DNA from: Sodiomyces alkalinus F11
Lineage: Eukaryota > Ascomycota > Sordariomycetes > Glomerellales > Plectosphaerellaceae
NCBI RefSeq assembly: GCF_003711515.1
Contig: NW_021167094.1
Coordinates: forward strand, 465,397 to 529,396
DNA length: 64,000 bases
Reading direction: 5' to 3'
Numbering within the stretch: the stretch's first letter is position 1; every line of letters starts with the position of its first letter. Shown here in pieces: positions 55,020-64,000 of this stretch. A model generated the notes under the pieces. That model saw nothing but the letters and a program-made list of their open reading frames with translations, was not told the DNA's origin and did not search any database. The translations under genes were made by a program, and so were the position numbers.

Positions 55020-56951
55020 ACCCGCTTTTGGTCGCCTGCCTTCTGGCTAGGCAAGGTAGTCAAGGTGGCAGAGCGGATAGAAAGTGGAGTGGCACGTTGG
55101 GAAGGGCAAAGCTGGGACGGCGGCGCTGGGCATGCCCGACCAGGACTGAGAGGCGGTTATTGGTCATGACTACCGATCTCTCCTGTTGCACACGAACAAG
55201 TTCCAGGTCCCGCTGGCGCGACTTGGGGCGCAGCACAAGACAGCCCAGCCTATATACGACTTTGGGGCAAAATGACCAATGACCCACCGTGAGGCATCAT
55301 CATCATGCCTATGCAGCAGAAAATAACAGTCAGCAAGCCAGATCATATTTTGCACAAGAACGTCCCAAGCCCGTCGTATGGCACGTCTCGGCGCATCTTC
55401 ACGCCCGAGCAGCCGGGAGAGTTGTCGCCTCAAAGTCGCCGGATATTCTTGGCGCTTCCACAAGAAGAGTGCGCCGACTTCACCCAATCGTTTCAAGACG
55501 AATGAGGACAACATCCGGTCCACTAGGGCGGGCTGCCCAGTCGTCGGTGCAGCGTTGTGAATCGTTCGGCCACCACCTCCAACCATCCGAGTTGAGTGAG
55601 GCACCTTGCCACTTACTTCCTCAAGCGTGGGTGCCGGGTGAGCGGTATGGCCCACTCGGCTCCGGGCTCGAGGCCCAGACCCCAGACTTCAGGCTCTAGG
55701 CTGCAGAGGCGGCTCCGAGTCTCCAGGACTCTCTGGCTGTCAACCCGCCGGGGTTCCGCGCACCCTCGTCGCATGCAATCATAACTTTTCGTTCCAAGTC
55801 GTCCTGGGCGCTCGTTTGCCCTCAATCCTGTTGTCCTACAAATTTCAGTTCAAGGCAAGACGCTTTCGTTCACATTATTACGGGGCGTGCCTCGTTTTCT
55901 GTCTCGCCTCAAGTCGAGAGTAAACTGTTTATGGTTCTCATTTCGTTGCGGCCTTCGCTCGGTGGGCTGGTTAGACGGCAAGACGGACGGACGGACGTTC
56001 ATCAGGGGTATGTGGGAGGATCCTCGCAGAGGGTCGCCGGCGTGGCGGAAGGCTTTTGTTTTTGTTTTGGTTTGTCAAAGCTAGCTATGAACCTCTCGAG
56101 TATAGCTTCATCGCTTTTCCCAAACGAGAATGCTTTTTGAAATTGGTGGTATTCTGCTCTTTTATCAGTTGACTTTTTTTTTGTCTTCCCAAAATTCAGT
56201 TCATCGTGCAGCTTCTGTTACACTGGAGTTCGCGCTCATCGTGTCGTTCCGTTCTCGGGCATTTGGCCGTCTTGAGTGCCTTTTGACAGAGCATGACCGA
56301 AACCCCTGGCAAGATAACCAGAGGACAATCCGCCTACCCAAGGGTACGAGATGTTGCCATTTCGGGCCGTCCCTCTCCCCCCAGGAGCAAGTCCTCGTCT
56401 CTCGACTCGGAGCTCTTGCCGATGTGCAACCATGGGTTTGTTCGGCCTGCTGCTGCTCACTCCAATCCAAAATGGTCCTTTGCCCTAGCCGCCGTTCCTC
56501 ACTGATACACCCATCCCTTTTCGCACACGCGCGCAGACACGTACAATAGGCAAAAAAGAAAATGAAGAAAGAAAAAAGAAAGGAAAAAAAAAGGGAAAAA
56601 AAGACAGGGAAAAGCGAAAACTCCACGTCCCATCATCCCATCCACCACATCCGGTGATAGTACAGACGCAACGTAAATTGCGACTATGAGAAAGCCACCT
56701 GCCTGCCTGCCTTGGTCCGTTCCAGAGAGGCTCCGGATCCAGGAGATGCAAAAGAAAGAAAAGTATTACCTGTTTTTTTCCACGACGCCATTCGACTTCT
56801 CAATTCGAATGAACGGCCCAGGAGGGATGGGGTTGAAACCCGCGCCACGCCCACACCATGGGACTCATCATAACAATAAACAAGACAAAATATTGCACAA
56901 GATTTGACGCATGAAGCTGGCCTCCAAGTCCACCACGAGCCGCCCCGTCGG
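55020..56951. other. Convergent 3' spacer, 1.9 kb
   Basis: Lies between the F-box-like gene (plus) and the cyclin gene (minus). Many short frames overlap on both strands, none with a motif or a splice structure I trust. A purine run is at 56550-56610. A non-coding RNA cannot be excluded. Confidence 0.45.
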
Positions 56952-59170
56952 CTAGTTCAGGATTCCTTCCCACATGCCGGGACCTCGATGCCCGGCAAAT
57001 GCGGGGTGGTGGAAACCGCTGGCCCGAAATGCATCCGCTGATTCTGCAGAACAGCAAACGCGCTTCCTCGCCGACCCACGCTCGCCCCGCAGGGATGGAG
57101 CGAAGTTGGCCCGAGACCGGACGAGGGTCTCCGGCCACGCCGACTGGGGCTGCGCCAAAGTCTGGCGCACATTGTCCTGTAGCGACGTGGAGGTCTCGAG
57201 TGACTCCCGACTCCGCTTGCGAGGCATGGCTGCCGTCGGCGTGGTGTTCGCGGCGTAATGGTAGCTCTGGAGAGCCTGTAGGGCCCGGGCCGCATCGCTC
57301 GCGGCGTCGCACCCCATGTCTTCCAACTCGCGTTCGCGCCTCCCCAAGGGGGTTAGGAGTGACAAGTCTCCGAGTTTACCAACCGGCCCCGCGTAGGTTT
57401 CGGGAGACGACGTGATGCAGCGCTCTTCGTAGTCCTCCGGGACCGATGTGATGGTGTTGGACCTCACGTTGAGCCTCTCACCACCCAGCTTGGCACACCG
57501 GTATCGCGCCGAGACACCCAGCATGTGGGCCTGCGCGCTAGCCAGCGACGAAGCGGACGAGATGGAGGACGACCGCGAGGTCCCCGAGGAATCGGAGACC
57601 ATGGACTCCGGAGAAGACGCCGTAGAAACCGAAGCCGCGAGAGACGAACGACGGACAAGGACAGGACCTTGGGGCGACGAGACCATGGGCCCAGGCCAGC
57701 GGTCCAAGGCCTGAGTGGCACTGACACTCGACGCCTGCGCCATGGCAAGGCCCATAGCGGAGCCTTTTCCGACAAGGTGGGGTGCAGCATTCGCAGCAGG
57801 ACTGCTGCACCCAGTAGACTGAGGCGTCAGACGGGGAGTGGGAAGGAGCCCGAGAGCCGGGACATGCCTCCCGGGAGGATAGACAGTGGAAGGCATGGGC
57901 TCCATGGTGCTGGGCGCGAAGTAGGACTTGTCGGGCGTTGACGCCACCTCTGCGGTACCGCTGTACGTCCGGAGCGAACCATGAATATCCGGCCGGGTAG
58001 ACAAAAGGCTGTGCGGTGACAGAGCTGGCAGCTCCTGGGACCGCGACCGGGCAGGGGGCCCCGCGTTCAGCGCATCGATGTTGTCGAGCCGGGGGTTGAG
58101 TATAAGGATGACGTTCTTCCAATTCGCGCACTGCTGGGTGTACAAGGCGGACGACGCGCCAGGCGAGGGAGGCGACGGAGGCGTGTACTTCAAAACAATG
58201 TCTGTCCAGCGCTGAAAGACGTCGTCGGTGATGTGCATCTCCCAGTTGACGGCAAGGAGGAAAGCGAGTTCGTTTTGGTTGATTTCCTGGATGGGAAGGC
58301 CGGAAATCTTGCTCCAGGCTCGGGACGAGTAGTTCCGGTCTTGAAGATACTTGGAGGCGAGGATGAGAGCGGCAAGGAACATACGGCGGCCGCACTGGAG
58401 GGCGCGGCACTCATGCCTATCGTCTGGCTGTTCCATGGTGAAATCATGTTTGGGGACATGAGGTTTAATGAGAATTAAATAATACAGAGCAACCTGCAGA
58501 GTCGAGTAGCTCGTTCGCGAGCGCCGCAGCGTCTCCTGGATGAAGGTCCGAAGCGGGAGGACGGGCTTGCTTCCAATCTCATTTCGGCAGACAACAGAGG
58601 ACAAGGGCCAGATAGCTTCGACGATTTGCGTGGACGAATCTGTGGAGGGAACATGGCTAAGTACGGGGGAATATCATGGCGGACGGGTCTCGAAGATTGC
58701 AGCTTACCGACTAGGCTACCGACGAAGTTGACCTTTCGATCGCAGTGACGCGTGAGGGTGGGAGGGCACCGGGCAGCACTCAGGTTGGACCGCCTAGGAT
58801 TTTGGCGCAGCTCGGCCGGGACAGGCGCAGGGACAGGCGCAGGAACGGGCGCAGGCACGGGCACAGGAACCGGGCAAGCGGTTTGCTCGCGCCACGAGTT
58901 TGTAAACCGAGTCGTTTGTTGGTCGCACGGAGCGTAGGGACGCGAGGTCGGATACGAGTCGCATGGCTCCGAGTCGGAAGAGGTTGTAGAAGGGGAGGTG
59001 TCGGTAGAAGACTGCGAAGAGACAGCAGACCAGGCCGATGCGGTGGATGCAGTGGCCGTCGATTCGAGCGAGGAACTGTAGTGTCCGTGCTGCTGCTGCT
59101 GCTGCTGTTGCTGCTGTTGTTGTTGGAGGGAGGTTACGAAGGTCGACGAATCATGGTCGAAATACTTCAT
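56952..59170 (-). CDS. Pho80-type (PCL) cyclin
   Basis: Two exons on minus, 59170-58708 and 58639-56952, 716 aa. The donor is GTAAGC and the acceptor CCACAG, and the join reads NFVGSLVDSSTQIVEAIWPL. The cyclin box (about residues 155-310) contains FIQETLRRSRTSYSTLQVAL, GRRMFLAALILASKYLQDRN, WSKISGLPIQEINQNELAFL and INWEMHI-like text with FQRWTDIVLKY. This is the Pho80/Pcl type that activates a Pho85 kinase, close to the yeast Pcl5 group in layout. The N-terminal 154 residues have a run of 12 Gln and a VPVPAPVPAP repeat. The C-terminal 400 residues are Ser-rich and disordered. Targets and trigger are unknown; phosphate, amino-acid or cell-cycle control are the family options. Confidence 0.88.
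59090..59125. repeat. CAG/CAA repeat coding polyglutamine
   Basis: A trinucleotide run (GCT/GTT on plus) encodes 12 consecutive Gln near the start of the cyclin. It is expected to vary in length between strains. Confidence 0.9.
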
Positions 59171-62100
59171 CTTCGAACGGAATGGGAGAAGCAAGGGGGT
59201 GGGAGCAAAGTCGAAGCGAAGCGAAGAGAGGCTAGGTTTACGTCGAAAGAGAAAGTGGAAGAGACCTCCAGTCGTCGTCAAGCGTCAGCTGGTTGAGAAC
59301 CGTGTTTACCGTGTGTCGAGATACCCGAAGAGTGGCGAACCAAGCAGACGCACAAGGCCACAAGGCTGCGACTGCAAGAGTTCAGAAGGCGTTGGTTGGT
59401 ATGAAGCGAAAGCCTCAGACGTAATATCCTTCAGGAGACGACAAGACACGGACGATCAAACCGGAAGAGGCGAGACGGACGACTGGAGTGAGGATGATGA
59501 AGGTAGCAAGAGGCATGACTGGCAAGTTCCTTCAACCTTTAAACGAAGGAAAAGAAGATGGTCTGATTATATGGTCCTACAAAAGAGAGACCATATGGTA
59601 GAAGACCGTGTTAGGTGGTGTGGTGTGACGTGGTGATAAGGAGACGACCGACGGCGAAGACTTGGATGCGGACGAGTTTGGCAACCGAGATCGCAAGTTG
59701 TGGTCTGGAGATTTGGAGAATAGGTATGGACCGGAACGATTTAATCGAGAAGGTGAGTCGAAGGGGAGTGTGACTCTTCTTCTTTGTGTCCTCGCCGCGT
59801 AAAGTACGTGTTCCTCGTTCTTCGTTCTTCGGTTGGGAGGCGAGGTCGGAGGCAAAGATGAAAACGTTGACGTGACTAGGTCGGAGCCTAAGGCGGCAAA
59901 GTCAACGGGATGGCCAGAGTTGCTCCAAGAGGTGTCTGGCTCACTTGGGTTGGGGGGCCGGGCGCCTTGGGGCTTGGGGGCTGGTTGGTCTGTCTGACTC
60001 TTCCGGGTCAGGGTGGCGAAGAGCGAAAGGGGAAAAGGGAAAAGGGGAGAGGGAGGTGTGGAACGGGAAACGCGACTGCTCCGTCCAATCCCGAGTATTG
60101 CCGTGTCTTCGTGGGTGAAGTTTCGCCTTTCACAGCTGCCAAGAAGTGGCGGGGAGTGCTGGGGAGTGCTGGGGAGTGATAGTGGAGGTGACAGGAGGAC
60201 TGCAGGTCAGGTTGCAATTGGGAGATTACGGAAGCAGAAACAAAGAGGGGGAACAGGGAGGGAGGGACAAGGGTCACAAGTGCGTGTGTGACTAACAAAG
60301 GTTTTAGTGTGATCGACTTTTTGGGTATGAGGGATGGGGATGGGGAGGTGGGTAATTAGGTGATAGGTAGCTGTGCTCAAAGAGGCAGTGAAGGATCGTT
60401 GAATTACACAACTTGCTGGATATGTTCCGATCCGATCTGATCCGGTACTGTTCCCTCCAGTTCATTCAGATCAGCTCAGCAACACGTGGAGAAATTATTT
60501 TTGGTCGTGGCGGAGATTCCGGGGTTGGCCAGGGATGATGGTGATGCTAGGCCGGGCTGTGTTGTTGCTTTGCAAGGCAGTGCTACTTCTGGTGGTGTGT
60601 GTGTGTGTGTGTTCGGGTGTTCGAGTGTTCGAGCTGCGACAAGGCAAGAGAGGATGCCGCCTGGACAAAGCACAGCTGAGACGAAGGCTGTAATAACGAT
60701 GGCGTGGGATGATACTGCGTAGGGAGATAATCGACAATGAACCCCTGGTCCTTATCGTTTCCGGTTTGGGATCGTGACTCGGCCAAGAAAGGTGCGGTTT
60801 CGGGCGTGACCGATGACGATAAGAGGAATGAAGGAAGCTAAGGCTAGGTAGTTGGGGATAGCAGAATAAACTGATATGCGAAAAGATTGATGATTACTGC
60901 GAGATAGGAAACGTAAGAGGCGAGAGGAGAGCAAACGGGACACTCCAAGCAGACTTCGACGAGTCGCTCTGGTTTAGACGATGGAAACGAACATTGTGAC
61001 GACAGGACAGTTCGATGAAGAGAGGAGGAGAAATGGCAAGTCGACTGTCGACGTGCGAGTGGGCGACAGGTACTTTTGAACGAAATATTCGACCAGCCAA
61101 CTGACTTGACTAAGGTAAGGTAGGTGCCTTCCAAAGTATTACTTCGTACTATCTATGCGTACACCGTTCGGGGTACTACATACAACCCTGCGGATACTTC
61201 CTGCGTCTTGCTGCACCTATTGCTGCATCTTTGGCTGCACCTTTTGCTGGCACTGCTGGCACAACAATGACGAATGAAGCTAGGAACGTGACCAAGGTGT
61301 ACGGATACAGTATTTTGTAGGTTGTACGAAAGTAGTTGCTTAAGGCCATGTAGACAGTAATACTTCGTACAATCAATTCCCATTCGTATGCGCAGAGAGA
61401 CTACTTCGTGCGTACCATATAACAACAAGGTGCGGTGGAAGTGGGAGTGGGAGAATGAGAGAAGGCCAGCGAGGTAGTGGTGTACTGGCGTCTTCACCTC
61501 AACACAGGAGAAGACACTCCAGCCAGGTCTGGCATCCGCCAGTCAGAACAGTTGCCAAGCTCTCTCCTAACCCACAGAGGGCTGGGTTGGCCTGTGAGAG
61601 ACGTTAGTGCAAGAATCGACAGTGCACTGTGTAAGCCTTTTGTTCGTTGACCGTCTACATCTTGCGTATTTTATTGGTAACTGGGCTAGAATGTCTCCGC
61701 ATTAAACTTGTCCTGAATGGGCCCCACCTAATACAACGTACACCACAAAATATAGCCAACTAAACCGAAATAAGATAGGGGCCTCGAATCTACCCACTTT
61801 GCGAATCCCAATACAGCCAGTCATAGGCCTCACGATTTTGTCATCACCGCAGTGTCCACCAGGCAGGCCATGCCCCACCCGCCCAAACGCAACTCTGAAG
61901 GGAGGTGTGCCCTCGTTCCTTCGAGAAGGCTGCGACACAAGCAGTTGCCCCTTACGGTACGGAGTGCGGATAAGGTACTCAGTTGTACTTCGTATGAACG
62001 CAAGATCATTCCTAAGGTAGGTATGTACACTACGGATTCCATATTCCGCACGTACGGACGGAGTACCGGTGGAATAAATAGTTGAAGCCTTCAATCCCAG

Positions 62101-62911
62101 TATCAAAACCGCGGTTGTCCCTCTTAGTTGGCGCCTCGTTTGTCTGTGTTGAGCTATCATCAACTTGAACATTCATCCATAAAAGGCCCGGATCGGACCG
62201 GACCCCGCCTGGGACAGTCGGAGCTCCAGCAAATAATACAACGTACTCCATAGACTCGGAGACCATCACCATCGCCGTGAACTCCACGGCCGTGAGGTAT
62301 GGCAAATCGAAATAGATATGTATACACTGATGACGGGCCGACAGACTCCCGTCATCGTATACTGGGCCTCACCGGGCCTCACTGCGGAGTAAGAGACTCG
62401 GGATTGTTTAAGCCGTCCTCAGGTGGCACAGTCCGGCCACCATTCCTCATATGAAATTCCAGGTGGCCCTTTTCGTCCTTGTGGCCTCCATCGATTCGAC
62501 AGTGAGGGTACAAGGGTCATCTGACAGCTCTCCGTCCTCGCTAGGTTTATGATGTTTATCATCACTCAGCGAATAGAGACTCCGAAGAATATGAGAGTTA
62601 CGGGCCGCGGCTTATTACGGTTCCTCCCCCGGCTTTGGATGGTCTCGTGGTAACTATCCATCACATCCACATTTCTCGCCATGGCTGATCTTGTTCGAGG
62701 ATGACACTCCTGGGTTGTTCTCCGGTGTCGCCTATGCTTAGATTCTCACACGCAAGATGACATGAGAAAATGATCTTCGATCTGTTAGTTTACGATGATC
62801 CAGAGGATAATTACTACCTACTATTGTAAAGACTTTGTCGTCTTCACGAAGTGGACTCGACCGACTGATTCGGTCATGGTCACTCGGATTACAAGTTCCT
62901 TTATCGGCAAG
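59171..62911. other. Long spacer upstream of the cyclin gene, up to the NUMT
   Basis: 3.7 kb with no supported gene. The cyclin promoter and leader occupy the left part; the leader side has several short upstream ATGs on minus. Further right are a GGAGTGCTGG-type repeat at 60153-60178, (GT)n at 60594-60611, and GTACGGAGT words at 61960 and 62050. No RNA gene is seen. Confidence 0.5.
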
Positions 62912-62975
62912 AAGGGTTGAGCTGTAAACTCAATAGCAAAATAATGCTTTAAGAGTTCGAATCTCTTGTCTCCTA
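62912..62975 (+). pseudogene. trnY: Mitochondrial tRNA-Tyr fragment (in NUMT)
   Basis: The 3' two-thirds of a mitochondrial tRNA-Tyr: anticodon stem TTGAG/CTCAA with loop CTGTAAA (GUA), a long variable arm (TAGCAAAATAATGCTTTA), T-arm AAGAG-TTCGAAT-CTCTT and 3' acceptor GTCTCCT. The matching 5' acceptor half and D-arm are absent, so the junction with nuclear DNA lies at about 62912. Confidence 0.8.
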
Positions 62976-63046
62976 GCCTTTATAGCTCAACGGTAGAGCA
63001 TAATACTGTTAATATTATGATAGATGTTCGATTCATCTTAAGGGCT
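62976..63046 (+). tRNA. trnN: Mitochondrial tRNA-Asn(GUU), nuclear copy
   Basis: A complete cloverleaf: acceptor GCCTTTA/TAAGGGC with one G-T pair, D-stem GCTC/GAGC, anticodon stem TAATA/TATTA with loop CTGTTAA (anticodon GTT), and T-stem AGATG/CATCT. It starts right after the trnY fragment, as in tightly packed fungal mitochondrial tRNA clusters. It lies in a nuclear insertion, so it is probably not functional there. Confidence 0.85.
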
Positions 63047-63102
63047 TTACACTATATAATTTTAATTAAGGTGCGTTGGTCATAATAAAATTAAAAATAT
63101 CG

Positions 63103-63912
63103 ATGAGTAACTTAATAAGAAGTAATTTTCAAGATCATCCTTTCCATTTAGTTTCTCCTTCTCCTTGACCTTTATACACTAGTATAAGTTTATTTACTAC
63201 AGCTTTTAATACTGCTTTAAGTCTACATGGTTTCGAGAACTCTTATGTTTTCTTTTATATAGGAATTATAACAGTTATATTATCTTTTGTTATGTGATTT
63301 AGAGATATTATATCTGAAGGTACATTTTTAGGTAATCATACATTAGCTATACAAAAAGGAATTAATCTAGGTGTAATACTTTTTATAGTATCTAAAGCTT
63401 TATTTTTCCTTGCTATATTCTAAGCTTTCTTTTATAGCGCTTTATCACCTACAGTTGAATTAGGAGCCCAATGACCATCTATAGGTATAGAAGCTATAAA
63501 TCCTTTTGAATTACCTTTACTTAATACAGTTATATTATTATCTAATGGTGCAACAGTAACTTATACTCACCATGCCTTAATTAAAGGAGATAGAGGGGGA
63601 GCTTTATACGGTTCTATTACTATAGTTATATTAGCTATTATTTTTATAATATTCTAAGGAGTAGAATATAGTGTATCATCTTTTACTATAAGTGATGGTG
63701 CATATAGTATATGTTTTTACTTTAGGACAGGTTTCCACGGATTCCACATTATAATAGGTATAATATTCTTGGCTGTAGGTTTATAAAGAATTTATGCATG
63801 CCATTTAATAGATAATCATCACGTAGGATTTGAATCTGGAATCTTATATTGACATTTTGTAGATGTAGTTTGACTATTCTTGTATATATCAGTTTACTAT
63901 TAAGGTTCATAA
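63103..63912 (+). pseudogene. cox3: Mitochondrial cox3 nuclear copy, broken by four stops
   Basis: A full-length cytochrome c oxidase subunit 3 frame of 269 codons, read with TGA as Trp. It starts MSNLIRSNFQDHPFHLV and keeps [44 protein letters not shown] and ILYWHFVDVVWLF. Four codons are TAA even in the mitochondrial code: 107 (63421), 185 (63655), 228 (63784) and 267 (63901), where Trp, Gln, Trp and Trp are conserved. TGA-to-TAA and CAA-to-TAA are both CpA-to-TpA changes on one strand or the other, the RIP signature. Five other TGA codons for Trp are intact. So this is a nuclear copy that can no longer encode Cox3, not the working mitochondrial gene. Confidence 0.92.
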
Positions 63913-64000
63913 TTCATAATAAAAAATTTAAAGTAGATATCTGCTAATTAGTTATAACAAAACAATATATATAAAGTTTTTTATTAGGGACTTTAGTATA

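Larger units (their letters stand above)
62912..64000. other. NUMT: nuclear insertion of mitochondrial DNA (continues past window)
   Basis: At least 1.09 kb of mitochondrial DNA in gene order trnY-trnN-cox3, AT-rich and clearly different from the left flank. It continues to the right edge, so its full size is unknown. After cox3, 63913-64000 is AT-rich non-coding mitochondrial-type spacer. Confidence 0.85.

Noticed and set aside
55020..56951. A gene in the 1.9-kb spacer
   Set aside because: Several overlapping short frames on both strands but no motif, no consistent splice sites and no coding bias.
62912..64000. Chimeric join to the real mitochondrial genome
   Set aside because: Four stops in cox3 in the mitochondrial code, all of RIP type, make a functional mitochondrial origin unlikely; long reads would settle it.

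Overview
The window looks like a piece of a chromosome from a filamentous ascomycete (Pezizomycotina, most likely Sordariomycetes). Genes are GC-rich and short-introned (introns about 50-200 nt, GTANGT-like donors, CTNAC-type branch sites, YAG acceptors). Spacers are AT-richer and full of TACGTA/GGTACC-like words. Two AT-rich blocks carry the footprint expected of repeat-induced point mutation (RIP): TA very abundant, CA/TG scarce, CG retained, and stop codons in place of Gln/Trp codons. I rebuilt gene models by reading splice sites and checking that phases close. Family names come from recognised motifs, not from a database search.

Layout. 1-1044 (minus): 3'-truncated gene for a secreted, extremely Asp/Glu-rich protein with spaced Cys. 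3868-5376 (plus): membrane-anchored hotdog/thioesterase-like protein. 6659-8995 (plus): C2H2 zinc-finger protein that also has a transmembrane segment. 9556-10418 (minus): exosome RRP40. 11080-13021 (plus): ribosome-associated Hsp70 SSZ1. 13591-15731 (minus): NT-C2 domain protein with a 24-nt microexon. 16472-16496 is an assembly gap. About 16850-24120 is a RIP-destroyed element holding a dead RecQ-like helicase gene (plus) and, converging on it, a dead DUF6589-like gene (minus). 24591-27593 (plus): POP1 of RNase P/MRP. 28127-29571 (minus): EAF elongation factor. 31924-33809 (plus): 2-methylcitrate dehydratase. 34534-35480 (plus): LSB1/PIN3-like SH3 protein. 35943-37313 (plus) and 37514-38491 (minus): two unrecognised proteins. 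39011-39879 (plus): eIF1A. 40786-42891 (minus): WASP/Las17. 44113-44406 (minus): 73-aa protein. About 44850-45500: second RIP relic. 45702-48711 (plus): RAD1/XPF nuclease. 49287-49570 (minus): 69-aa lipid-anchor-like protein. 50556-52565 (minus): MRS2 magnesium channel. 53581-55019 (plus): F-box-like protein. 56952-59170 (minus): Pho80-type cyclin. 62912-64000: a nuclear copy of mitochondrial DNA (trnY fragment, trnN, full-length cox3) whose cox3 is broken by four stops of the RIP type.

How the genes fit together. Most are single-copy housekeeping genes in no visible operon or biosynthetic cluster. Several act in RNA metabolism and translation (RRP40, POP1, SSZ1, eIF1A, EAF). Others act in mitochondria (MRS2, methylcitrate dehydratase, perhaps the proteins at 3868 and 37514), actin and endocytosis (Las17, LSB1-like) and DNA repair (RAD1). 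The unusual content is the acidic secreted protein, the predicted membrane-tethered zinc-finger protein, the two-gene RIP relic and the RIP-marked mitochondrial insertion.
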